A program made the translations under genes and the position numbers. Positions 1 to 10,010 of a DNA stretch of 64,000 nucleotides are shown here, piece by piece. The stretch is from NCBI GenBank assembly GCA_029532415.1, contig JAQOTA010000046.1, forward strand, positions 744,001 to 808,000, given 5' to 3'. Under the pieces are notes generated by a model. That model was not told the origin of the DNA. It ran no database searches and was given only the letters and a program-made list of their open reading frames with translations. The DNA comes from Marasmius tenuissimus. Its lineage: Eukaryota; Basidiomycota; Agaricomycetes; Agaricales; Marasmiaceae. Each line of letters opens with the position of its first letter. Position 1 is the first letter of the stretch.

Positions 1-346
1 GAGCCCATGCTGATTTTCTGGTAGGAGTATCAACAGGCATTTCCACGTGTTTTCCGGCTCGCCATGGACATTTTGCCTGTCCAGGGGGACATCAGTGCCA
101 TGCAAATGGGTCTTCTTGTCTGCTAAACGAACAACAACAGATGCTCACAACCAGATGGGACCTGAACTTATGGAGGCCTTACAATTCCCCAAGGACCGCT
201 GGACCCATAACACACCTATCAATTTCACAGCACATCTGGACAAGAAGGTACAGTTGGAGGAGTTAGAGGCTGCCACAGCACTCGATGATGCGACACTGCC
301 CTTCATAGACCATTTTGTAGATAGCCTTCGTTCTCTCCCCTTTTAA
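1..346 (+). pseudogene. hAT-family transposase, C-terminal fragment
   Basis: The end of an open frame reads as the hAT dimerisation region: a segment like LPVQGTSVPC, then VFLSAKRTTTDAHNQMGPEL, then LMEALQFPKDRW, and it ends at the TAA before position 350. In this family the region lies at the extreme C-terminus and mediates transposase dimerisation. The rest of the protein lies left of the window. The frame changes between the LPVQG part and the VFLSAK part (around 70-100), so the copy may be broken, although an intron cannot be excluded. The AACC/GGTT-rich block at 500-628 may be the 3' subterminal region of the same element. Identity as hAT is fairly secure; activity cannot be judged. Confidence 0.6.
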
Positions 347-499
347 CCACAGACTTCTACTTCATAAGTACATCAACTTGTATGATTTCTTGTACTGTGG
401 AATATTATACATATAGTTGTGTACTACCGTAGCCTGTAGCGACAAGTGTATTTTCTTGAATTTATATATGATTGCGACGAAAAAAAATATTATCTATTA

Positions 500-628
500 T
501 GGCGGTTTAAACCATGGGAAAACCGGTTTTGGTGGTTCTGAACCAGACCAGCTGTGCCAAAGTGGTTTTCAAACCGCGCCAAACTGGTCTGGACGGTTTT
601 GAAACCGGTTCAAACCCAGCCCACCTAG
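500..628. repeat. GGTTT/AAACC-rich block, probable hAT 3' subterminal region
   Basis: Short motifs such as CGGTTTAAACC, AAAACCGG, GGTTTTGAAACCGG and GGTTCAAACC recur in both orientations within about 130 bp. Subterminal motif clusters of this kind are typical of hAT termini, and the block sits between the hAT transposase tail and the RNase H end of a copia element. It interrupts the copia C-terminus right after the codons for ADMFTKNLG. I infer that it is the 3' end of a hAT element inserted into the copia element. The 8-bp target duplication cannot be tested because the other end is outside the window. Confidence 0.4.
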
Positions 629-2700
629 CGGCCACACTACCCAAATTCTTGGTAAACATGTCCGCAGGATTGTAGTCACCGTCAATAAAGAAAAGATCGA
701 CCTTGCAGTCTGAAACACATTCGCGAAAGTAATGATAGCAAATATCAATGTGTTTGGTGCGACATTCTTGAACTGGGTTAGAGGTGATGAAAATCAAGCC
801 TTGATTATCTCCACATATGGGTACAGGAGTCATATCAATTCCAAGTTCAGAGAGTAACTGTCAAATCCACACAGCTTGATGACTACAGTGGGATAGCGCC
901 ATGTTGAACGTGATGGATATCATGTGATACATATTGACATGTTGTTTACGCGTCACACTATTTATAGAGCTACGCCTCTAGGAACACTTGTGCTCTCATG
1001 CAAGGATGTATCTACGTAGTTATTGCTTCACAAATGACACTGTAGATATCTACTACATATGCAGTTACATCAAGTATGATGCTTATAGTCCAAAGTGCAA
1101 GGCACAACAGACAAAAGACTCATTAGTATTGGCTAAATACCTACTTCTAGTAGTAGTTTCATACTATTGTAATTACTCTTACATGTACAGAAACTTGTGT
1201 ATAAAAGCTGGTATTCCAAGGCCTTAAGCCTTAGGACAATCTACTTGATTATCACCTCTTCACAAGCATCTGAAGTCTACAAGAACACTCTGTGTATTAC
1301 CCATGTGAGGTTTACTTTGTTATACCCACTGTGCACTTTAACTATGCTGGCTCAACACGCCATGTATTCAGCTTCAGTGGATGAAAGTGCAACAGTCTTC
1401 TGGGCGCGTGATTGCCAACACAAGATGCCACCTGCCAATTTGAAGAAATAGCCCGTGATTGACCAACACTTGATAGGATCAGCAGCCCAATCAGAGTCAG
1501 TGAATGCTAGTAAACCTCTGTCAGAGGCTCCATCATAGACCAATGCATAGTCTGGAGTTCCTGCAAGATAGCGGCAAATATAAAGCGCCTTCTTCAGATG
1601 ATCCTCTGATGGATTAGCAGAAAATTGAGAAAGCTTTGTAACAGTGTAGGCAATATCTGGACGAGTGCCAAGCATGATATACAGAAGCGATCCAATCACT
1701 GATTGATATCGAGCACAATGTTTGGGATCAACAGGGCCTTTGTTGGGTTGTGGAATATAGCCAGCAAGAAGAGGAGTATAAGCTGCTTTTGCATTCTGCA
1801 TGCCAAATCGCTTCAAGACCTTCTTCAAGTGGTCGGTCTGGTCAAGAAGGATTTTACAGCCTTTGCGCTGAATACACATGCGCAAGAACTCCTTTGCTTC
1901 TCCCAAATCACGGCATTCCCAATGAGCCATAAACTCAGCTTTCTTCTTATCAACAAAGGCTTTGTTGGGTCCAAGGAATAATGCATTGTTGACATAAATC
2001 AAGGCAATACATTCTTCACCAGTCTCACGATCTTTGCAGATGAAGAGACCTGCATCAGAAGTCAGGTGTTTGAAGCCCATTACTTCCATGGACGAATTGA
2101 GAGTACACCACCACTCAAGAGTGGCTTGCTTCAGTCCATATAATGCACAATGAAGGTGATAGACTTTGCCTTCCTGATCTTTAACCTTGTAACCTTCAGG
2201 TTGATCCATATAGATCTCTTTTTTAAGTTTGCTATTGAGGAAGCGTTCTTCACATCCAATGCCTGAATGCGCTAGTTTTTGAGAGCTGCAAGTGCAAGCA
2301 TCATCTGTACAGTTTCAAACTGCACAACTGGTGAGAAGATCTCATCAAAGTCAACACCTTCGACCTGAGAGAAACCCTTGGCAACAAGTCAAGCTTTCTT
2401 TCAACCATCTGACTTAACGTCAAACACCCATCCGTTTTTGACAGCCTTGCAACCTTTAGGTAGGTCAACCAATTCAAAGACCTTGCGTGTGTGAAGAGCC
2501 TCTAGTTCATCATAGCAAGCAACCTTCCATTCTCTCAGCTGCTCAGCTGGCAGCTTCAGTATGTCACGGAGAGTCCACTCTCGAACGTTAGACATATCGG
2601 TGAGGTCATCGTGAACAGGAACTGCCCAATTTAACAGATAAATCACGAAACCTACCCCCCCTTCCTGGGATAATTGATGCACTAGGCTATCGGGCTGACT
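629..2700 (-). pseudogene. copia pol: reverse transcriptase and RNase H remnant
   Basis: Going down in coordinate from about 2700, the protein shows the region before RT (REWTLRDILKLP; LPKGCKAVKNGWVF), then the RT core (MDQPEGYKVKDQ; HCALYGLKQA), the altered active site YVNN, and RNase H (DSDWAADP; STEAEYMA; then HCSHQAVWI and ICGDNQG; finally ADMFTKNLG). The frame is broken near 2210-2400, and the solo LTR at 902-1357 separates STEAEYMA from HCSHQAVWI. A stop follows AVWI near 863. D to N at both active-site aspartates indicates loss of polymerase activity. Confidence 0.8.
902..1357 (+). repeat. solo LTR inserted in copia RNase H, 5-bp TSD CGCCA
   Basis: The 456-bp segment starts TGTTGA and ends TCAACA, the TG...CA ends of an LTR. 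It is flanked by identical 5-bp duplications CGCCA at 897-901 and 1358-1362. Removing it plus one duplication rejoins the host RNase H frame from STEAEYMA to LSHCSHQAVW. A TATA-like GTATAAAAGC near 1199 suggests plus-strand orientation. About 240 bp of its interior (around 967-1205) recur at 48168-48435. No internal retroelement sequence remains, so recombination between two LTRs is the likely origin. Confidence 0.85.
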
Positions 2701-3339
2701 CCCCCTGGAGTTACGCATAGTAGACAGACTGGCACAATTAGTCCCAGGAACCTTTCTAGGTCTACCTCTCCTAAGTAGGTGGATCCATGGGTTCTCTATC
2801 ACCTGTGGCATCTCTCCATTTAGAATTTTTCTCCATATCATGCACAATGTGTGAGGGATTATCTGGGTCTCGTTGGTCACCAAATACGTTATCAGGTTGC
2901 TTAGTACCTGTCTGTTTCCTGCCTGAACACTTTGGCAACAGAGACTGCTCTTGTCCACCCACTGGTGTAGGTGGTCTGGGAGGCTGTAACAGAGGATCAG
3001 GATCAGGATCAGGATGTACACCCTGAGGTACAGAACCATCTCCATCATCGTCATGCGGAGATTCTGATCGCTTTGGAAGATTATTGGGAGGATAAAGATC
3101 GTCATCAGATGAATCATCATCACTATCCAAAGACAAGTTGGGATTTCATCCAATACTGGCAGTATTTCAGGGACTTCACCCACCGGGGTAAAGCCACGAG
3201 TTTTCTTATCAGAACACTTTGGGAACAAGTTTTCATCGAACAGAGCAGTAGCGCTTTTGAAGAGAGCATTATTTGACATCTTCATGAAGACATATCCTTT
3301 CATGCCTTCCTGAAAACCAATGAAGGTCATCAGTTCCAA
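2401..3339 (-). pseudogene. copia post-integrase linker remnant
   Basis: The frame opens with MELMTFIGFQEGMKGYVFM and continues to NALFKS, FDENLFPKCSDKKTRGFTPV, the segment that follows the copia integrase core. Downstream is a low-complexity acidic and proline-rich linker that continues in a second frame at 2771-3136 (SDDDSSDDD; HPDPDPDP), and then QEGGVGFVIYLL before RT. At least two frame changes are present. The same markers recur in the copia element at 62.1-63.4 kb. Confidence 0.7.
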
Positions 3340-4123
3340 ATGCAGAGATAACTTGTTAACTCGACGCTTTTCCGGCGCAAGAGGAGCGGGTTTCCGGGCT
3401 TCATAGTGGTTAACAACAGCTTCATGAGCAACTTTGAAAGTAAGCTCAGAAGGGGAGTTGCCGTTTGTAGCAAATTCACGAGCATTTGACTATTGTTGAG
3501 GAAGAATGGAGAGTAGGAGCATCACTTTAATGACATCAGGAAGTTCAATGGAGGCTTCGTAGAGTTGATCAAAAAGAAGTTATGGGGTTGCCACCGGACA
3601 AACGAAAGTCCATGATTGCCTTGAAGTCCGCCCAAACAGAGACAGAAGTCCGCGCGGCAAACCTCTCTTTGATAGCATCAAGGCATTGTTTAGCAGAGAA
3701 GGTGTCGTGGTCCATGATAGTCTGCACGGCGAGTGTGGTAGTGGCTCGTAACGCACCAATAGCCTTGTTCTCGAGCTTCTTCCAACAATGCATAACCTTA
3801 TCATGCTTCTCCATGTCCTTCTCCCACTTCTCAACATCTTTCTCATACTTCTCAATGTCAGCACGGTACTGGGTCATGGTAGTGGTGGGAACAGGAACAA
3901 TAGTCTCCTGCGCACTATCACCAGTCCCAGTCATGGTCGTAGCCGGTTGAGGTTGTACCGGAGCAGTTGGTTTGACCGGTGCAACAGGGATTTTCGCTTC
4001 CCCAGTATAATGGTTGTAAAACTCATTGATCATTGCATAGGTGGAAAGACCTTTGGACCACTTGCAAAAAGGAGGATTGACACCATTGAAAACTTCAACG
4101 GTGGGGATGAGGGTAGACATAAC
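3340..4123 (-). pseudogene. copia gag remnant fused to the downstream linker by deletion
   Basis: The likely gag start is the codon for MSTLIPTVEVFNG at about 4123. The protein continues through a P/V-rich segment and a lysine/glutamate-rich helical stretch (EKYEKDVEKWEKDMEKHDK), then ALRATTTLAVQTIMDHD, which fits a UBN2-type gag. After 3569 the frame shifts and continues (LYEASIELPDVIKVMLLL; one stop near 3492) to KRRVNKLSL. It then joins the post-integrase LMTFIGF segment. No zinc knuckle, protease or integrase is left. Confidence 0.65.
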
Positions 4124-5819
4124 AGGAGCCATAGCGATCTGGAGTAATAAAACAACAATCAGCATACTCTGCAAATGCAATGAACTATTGCAACACACCT
4201 TCCAACATATAGCCAAAATGCGCCGAATGGATAGAATCTATTGCACCGACAAGTTATCTGTTATCCATCCTATAAGAGGACCATAAGATGTCAGCGAGAC
4301 CAAACCGAGTGTTACCCTGCCAGCTAACATAATACTGATGAGCAGACACACCTCCATTGGCTACCTAAGGGCAGCAGACCATTGATATTTTTGTTTGCAG
4401 TCATCCAGCAAAACACAGCATGTATAATGAATTTAACGACAATTGTTTGGGCGTCTGGAAACCCACTTCCTGAGCCATCCAAGGCCAAGATGGCAGTTGA
4501 AACAGAAATTCCAAGCAAAACACACGATAGGAAGGACTCAAACAACAGGTGACAGCATGAGAACAGTATTTCTGTTTTTAACCACCAATGTGGATTATCC
4601 ACATTGGCAACCCAATTCAGAACTCTTTCACATGCTTGACTTGCCTGGTCTCTCAACAACAACCTGTTGCTCTTGGCCTGAATACAATCATAATCCAGAA
4701 TAATAGCTTTCTAAATCATACTAAACATGAAGGCATTAACTGGTTGGTGATAACAATCAAGTCATCTATGCCTGCTCAAGCCAGAACAAGTCCGAGTGTC
4801 AGTTGTGGTACTGTCCACTGTAATGACAAAGACTGTCCTTCACTTCATGACATGTACAAAAAGGGTTACAACGCATCAGCAACATACATCTCACAGACAA
4901 CATTTACCCAATTGTCTCTAAGACCAAACATTCATATTGAAATGACCACCTAGGAACATTTCTCCCAATGGAGGGCCTTACACACCACACATCTCAATGC
5001 AATGAGGAACAATGGCTAAGGAACAGTCCTCCATCTCAAGAGACAGGAACAGAACAAAAACTGTCAAAGCACTCCTTCCCATTCATTGCACTTGAAATTA
5101 GCCGAACAGGAAACAGTCATTGATGTGTGAGGTGGCAAAACCCAGCTTAGCCATAGCAAGGGGCTTTCAAAGGCTAAAGGACCTGACTTGATGTCCTCAG
5201 AACCTGAGCCCCGCACTTGAACTGTACCTGCCACCCACCTGTTGAAAACACTAAATCTCTGGGATGTAATGCCTGTTGTTGAAGTTCAACCCCTAATAAC
5301 GTGGCTGTAATCTCCAATGTGAATACTGAGGGACACATTCAATTTTCTTGAGGGTACCACTCACTAATCAGTGTTTGCCAGCAATTATGCATGCACCGAA
5401 TACAAGCCCGGCCACAGGCTCAAGGCCCTCACTTCAGTTTTGATGACCCTAACCCCTTGACACCAAACCCAAGCCTGAGAATTCAAGCTCAGCCTGACTG
5501 CTACACATCACTAATATTGTCAATGGACAAGCATTGAACCATTAACTGCCTCGAACCTGGAAACATGCAAAACAAAACAAAGAATAGCTGTCACATACAT
5601 CCTGTGGACTGTAACAAGTGCGTCTCCAATCTACATCATCAACTCACCAATCCACGTTCCCAGTTCACCTGTCCTTTCCCCTATCTCCACCCCCGTCTCC
5701 ACCACCACAACCCTCAATCACCAAGAAACCCAATAGAAGTTGCCCATCATTGCACACAACACTTCCTCCAAAATTCCCCCAACCAACCTCCCATAGCGCA
5801 TAACAGTGGTTGATGACAA
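4124..5819. other. region with no recognisable gene
   Basis: Only short unconserved frames are seen on both strands. The part next to 4123 should hold the leader and 5' LTR of the minus-strand copia element, but I cannot find convincing LTR ends. A near-perfect palindrome, CCAATGTGGAT and its complement around one central base, lies at 4585-4607. The stretch 5600-5819 is C-rich and may already belong to the gypsy element. Confidence 0.5.
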
Positions 5820-6540
5820 ATACCTCTTCTGCATCAACAGATACTTTGCACGAGTATCTTGGGCCCTCAACACAAAAACCAACAGATACGGGTGGACCTA
5901 TCGTGCAAAAAACAATTGAGATTTCTTTCCGCCAGAAGAAGCCCTGTTCTTGACCGACCCCTACAAACCTCTCCCCAAACCGGCCACCCCAATCCTGGTA
6001 AAAGAAAGAGACAAAGAAGAAGAGGAGGAAGAAGAGGCCGACAACCAACCCAGAACCTCCACCAACCCCAACATGTCCACCACAGTTACAGAAATCAAAG
6101 CTGAAGTAAAAGAGGGAAAGAAGCCAGTAGGCATCCCTCCTTGTGGTGAAACACCACGCCCAGATAGCCCAGATGACAGCAACCCTGTTCCCGATCCCCC
6201 ACCCGAATCCCACAACCATTCCCAATCCGGAATGTAGATGGTTCGGAAAACACGCTAAGATGGGTGAAATACTGTACCAGGCAACACATGAGGATACATG
6301 CCAGCGAAGGAAGTCACCACACAGAGGACATAGAATTCTATGTTGCAGATATCAGAGACAGCGACTTGATACTTGAAACTGATTGGCTGAAAAAACACAA
6401 CCCCAACATTGACTGGGGAAAACACGCTATCAGCCTGGACCGTTGCCCAAACGGCTGCAACCTGAAGAACCCACCAATTGTCAACATTGACACCCAGAAG
6501 ACAGGAAAACCACAACCTGTAAATAAAATAGCAGGCAGCT
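5820..6540 (+). pseudogene. gypsy gag-protease remnant
   Basis: A broken frame contains an acidic stretch (KERDKEEEEEEEADNQP) and a proline-rich segment, then after stops a retropepsin-like C-terminal half: DIEFYVADIRDSDLILETDW followed by LKKHNPNIDWGKH. In gypsy elements the last part of the protease is followed at once by the region before RT, as here. The catalytic DTG triad is not visible. The 5820-6140 part cannot be assigned with confidence. Confidence 0.5.
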
Positions 6541-8220
6541 GAAGGATGGTCAAACAGAAACACCCCCATACCCTTACCTTTAATGAAGAGCTTCAACAAC
6601 TCATGAAAGAGAGAAGAGAAGCAAAGAAACTCCCCCATGTTCTGTACACAGAAGATGAAGAGGAGCGGTTCCAGGTCCCCGAGGAATGGGAAGGCCAAAC
6701 AATTGCATCAATATTAGGAAAGATCCCTCGCAAATACAAGGAAATGTACCAGGAAACCCCAATATCAATAAGAGCAGCCTTCACCAGATCCCAACAACTG
6801 GCAGAAGAGCAACAGCACGATCGCCAAACAAAGACCAAGGAGAAATTGTCCCTCACCACTACTATGAATTCCTGAATGTTTTTGACAAGAATATGTCTGA
6901 ACGGCTACCAGAAAGGGGGGAATGGGATCACACCATCAACCTAAAACCAAAATTCACACCACAAGCAGGGAAAACCTACCCCATGGCCCCGGTGGAGCGG
7001 ATACAACTGGACAAGTTCATTGAAGAAGAGTTGAGGAAGGAATATATTCGACCATCCAAATCACCGAACTCAAGCCCAAAGAAAGATGGCACCCTACGAC
7101 CAGTACAAGATTATCGACGTCTCAACGATTTCACAATTAAAAATGCATACACTCTTCCCCTAATATCAGAACTAGTTGACAAGCTGAAGGGGGCAAAGGT
7201 ATTCTCAAAAATTGACCGAAGATGAGGGTACAGCAACATATGCATACGAGACGGAGACGAGTGAAAAGCAGCCTTCAAAACCAACAGTCATGTATTTCGG
7301 CCTCACCAACTCCCCTGCCACCTTCCAAGCCATGATGAACGCAACATTCAAAGACCTCATTGACACAGGGAAAGTTGTCATCTACATGGACAACATCCTG
7401 ATCTTCACTGAGAGCCTCGACAAACACCGTAAACTGGTTCGACAAGTACTACAAAGGCTGAAAGACAAGGATCTGTATGTAAAACCAGAAAAATGCTTGT
7501 TTGAACAGGAAGCGGTTGAGTTCCTAGGGCTCATTGTATCCCACAACAAGTTAGCCATGGATCCAGGAAAAGTTGCAGGAGTAGCAGAATGGCCAACACC
7601 TTGATCAGTGAAGGAGGTCCAAGCATTCCTTGGATTTGGGAACTTCTATCGCAGATTCATTGAAGGGTTTTCCACAGTCGCACACCCCCTATTCAACCTC
7701 ATGAAGAAAGACCACGCATGGGAATGGACAACTGAACACGAAGAAGCCTTCCTTTGACTGAAAGCAGCCTTCCTAACCTCCCCCGTCTTGATCATGCCAG
7801 ACATAGGGAAACCCTTCTGACTCGAAGTCGATGCCTCAAACTACGCCACAGGAGGGATACTTTCACAACAAGGAAACGACGGCAAATGGCATCCAGCAGC
7901 ATACCTATCAAAATCACTGTCAGAAGCAGAACAAAACTATGAGATCCATGACAAAGAGTTACTTGCGATCATAAGAGCACTGGAAGCATGGAGACATTAC
8001 CTGGAAGGAGCACCAGCACACATTGATATCTGGACAGGCCACAAAAACCTCGAATACTTCCGTACGGCCTGTAACTTGAACCGACGACAGGCCTGATGGG
8101 CCTTATTCCTCACTAGGTTCAACTTCGAGCTGGCCCATAAACCTGGAACCACAAACAAAAGTGACCCCTTATTGAGAAGAGCAGACCACAAGCAGGGGAC
8201 AGATGACCAAAGACAGAATT
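6541..8220 (+). pseudogene. gypsy reverse transcriptase and RNase H, inactivated
   Basis: RT motifs appear in order: the region before RT ([20 protein letters not shown]), [42 protein letters not shown], then the active-site strand VIYMDNILIFTE. The usual box is YxDD, so the second aspartate has become asparagine. RNase H follows (LEVDASNYATGGILSQQ; YEIHDKELLAIIRALEAWRH). In-frame TGA stops occur where Arg or Trp is expected, for example before GYSN, before KAAFKT, before [11 protein letters not shown], before LEVDAS and before WALFLTRF. The enzyme cannot be functional as it stands. Confidence 0.85.
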
Positions 8221-9258
8221 TTACTTGACTCCACATTCTTCGGTATCAAAGCCCTTAGGAAAGGGACTGTGTTGGACCTGGGAGACCCAGAGCTCCTTCG
8301 ATGAATCAAGGAATCACCAAAGAGAGATCTTGAAGTACACCAGGCCCTAGAAGCACTATTACGGGGAGGACCAAAAAACCTCGTGAAGCAACTCCAAGAA
8401 TGGACACACAAATATGGCCTAATCCTGTACCGAGGAAAAGTATACGTACCAGCAGACAAAGCACTACAAAGGGATCTTGTGAAACAATTCCATGATAGCC
8501 CAATCGCAGGACACCCAGGACGTTTTAAAACGTACAAACTCCTAGGACGAGAATATTGGTGGCCAGGAATGTCCACATTTGTCAAAAACTATGTAGAAGG
8601 ATGTGCCAAGTGCCAACTAACGAAACCGGACAACAACCCAGCCCATGTACCATTAGTCCCAAACGAAACACCTGCTAGACCACTTTCCATAATAACTGCC
8701 AACTTCATCACCGACCTCCCTCTCTCTGACAGTCATGACTCTATACTAGTTGTGGTTGACAGAATGTCCAAAGCGGTAGTACTCATCCCCTGCAACAAAA
8801 CTATCAACAGCAACGGCACAGTGAACCTCCTTATCAAAAACGTTTGGCGGCGCTTTGGACTATGGGATAAAATGATCTCAGACCGAGGGCCAGAATTCGC
8901 AGGCAAGGTCATGGGAGGAGTCTACACAAAGCTGGGAATAGAATCTGGACTCAGCACTGCCTACCACCCCCAGACAGATGGAGAATCCGAGCAGTACAAC
9001 CAGGAATTGGAAAACTTCCTCAGACTTTACTGCGACTACAGTCAAGATGACTGGGCTGGGTGGCTGCCATATGCTGAGTTCTGCCACAACACCAGAATAC
9101 ACTTGTCTACAGAACGGTCCCCCTTTGAGATACTCCACAGATTCCTTCCCAAGATGTTCCCATCAGTAAACCCCATATCCCGAGTCCCCACAGTAAACAA
9201 GCGACTCCACCTACTTGACAAACTACGACAGGAAATACAATCGAGTCTAAACCTGACA
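8221..9258 (+). pseudogene. gypsy integrase, N-terminal and catalytic domains
   Basis: The zinc-binding start is visible as FHDSPIAGHPG followed by GCAKCQLTK. The catalytic core has the DDE residues in ANFITDLPL, SDRGPEFAG and DGESEQYNQEL. The continuous frame from 8383 reaches IQSSLNLT and is then cut by the 187-bp MITE at 9259. Integrase inserts the element cDNA into the host chromosome. The core itself has no stop, unlike the RT, but the C-terminal part is separated from it. Confidence 0.85.
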
Positions 9259-9445
9259 CACGGCGGGATTTTTGATGTCAACTCATGCTTTGTAGTGTGA
9301 TGTCAACATGGTTGTCAACTTGTTTTCCACTTGTTTTTTGGTGAGGTTTACCCTGGTCCCATTCAATTTCTGAGTGGAGAATGAGTTGACAACCATGTTG
9401 ACATCACACTACAAAGCGCGAGTTGACATCGAAAATCCCGCCGTG
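9259..9445. mobile_element. 187-bp MITE with 62-bp terminal inverted repeats, TSD ACA
   Basis: The left arm starts CACGGCGGGATTTT and the right arm is its inverse complement. The arms match over 62 bp with three mismatches, and all three are CG in the right arm against TG or CA in the left. ACA flanks both sides (9256-9258 and 9446-9448). Deleting the insert and one ACA joins IQSSLNLT to AERMRKTHND in frame, which confirms the ends. CAC ends and a 3-bp duplication suggest a CACTA/CMC-type parent. The interior (about 63 bp) has no coding capacity. Confidence 0.85.
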
Positions 9446-9999
9446 ACAGCAGAACGGATGCGGAAAACCCACAATGACTACATGAAGGAAGGCAAAGGAT
9501 TCGCAGTCAGAGACAGCATAACCCTAAACGGGAAAAACGTTAAAACGACTAGACCAAAAGCGAAGCTTGCAAACTGTAGATATGGTCTATTTGAGGTAAC
9601 AGAGGTGCTAGGGCCAGTCACATACAGGCTTGAACTTCCAAAGAAATGGCGCATCCGCCCGGTATTCCACGCATCTCCTCTCAAACCCTTCAGGGAGACA
9701 GAGGAACATGGACCCAACTATCCTGGACAGACACCAGAACTCATACCAGAGGATACAGAATTGAGGTTGACGAAATCTTAGATTTGAGGAAACCCGACAA
9801 CAGGCACATTCCCATCGAATACTTTGTACGATGGGTAGACTTTCCAGAGACAGAGGAATCATGGGAACCCAAATCAAATCTCGAGAACGCACAAGAGGCA
9901 GTAAAAGAATTCCACTCAAAACACCCCACGGTGTTTCAAGAGCCAGAAAAGAGACGGAGTAAACAAAATAAATGTGTTCCAGGCGAAAACACGTCTTAA
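9446..9999 (+). pseudogene. gypsy integrase C-terminus with chromodomain
   Basis: After the MITE the protein resumes with AERMRKTHNDYMKEGKGF and the integrase C-terminal fold (VTEVLGPVTYRLELPKKWRI; RPVFHASPLKPF). After a frame change near 9770 a chromodomain follows: VDEILDLR, then IEYFVRWVDFPETEESWEP and SNLENAQEAVKEF. The aromatic and acidic positions of the chromodomain cage strand are recognisable. The chromodomain probably targets integration to heterochromatin, as known for chromoviruses. The frame ends at the TAA just before the polypurine tract. Confidence 0.8.
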
Positions 10000-10010
10000 G
10001 AGGGGGGTAC

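Larger units (their letters stand above)
629..4123 (-). mobile_element. Ty1/copia retrotransposon, internally deleted and inactivated
   Basis: On the minus strand the order is gag, a post-integrase linker, reverse transcriptase and RNase H, which is copia order. Protease and integrase are missing: the gag frame runs straight into the post-integrase segment near 3340. The reverse transcriptase active site reads IYVNNALF where copia proteins have YVDD, so it is catalytically dead. A solo LTR sits inside RNase H, and a probable hAT end abuts the 3' side. I could not identify the element's own LTRs on either side. It resembles, but is clearly diverged from, the copia element at 48.7-64 kb. Confidence 0.8.

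Noticed and set aside
507..833. Intact 108-residue minus-strand protein
   Set aside because: Only its first half is copia RNase H; the rest is a read-through into the GGTTT/AAACC-rich block.
988..1451. Plus-strand frames within the first copia element
   Set aside because: They lie in the solo LTR and antisense to RNase H; no protein features.
5665..6225. 186-residue minus-strand frame, Gly/Val/Phe-rich
   Set aside because: It is antisense to the C-rich start of the gypsy element; its composition reflects the complement of Pro- and His-rich sequence.
8169..8585. Minus-strand frame in the integrase region
   Set aside because: Antisense to the zinc-binding part of the gypsy integrase.
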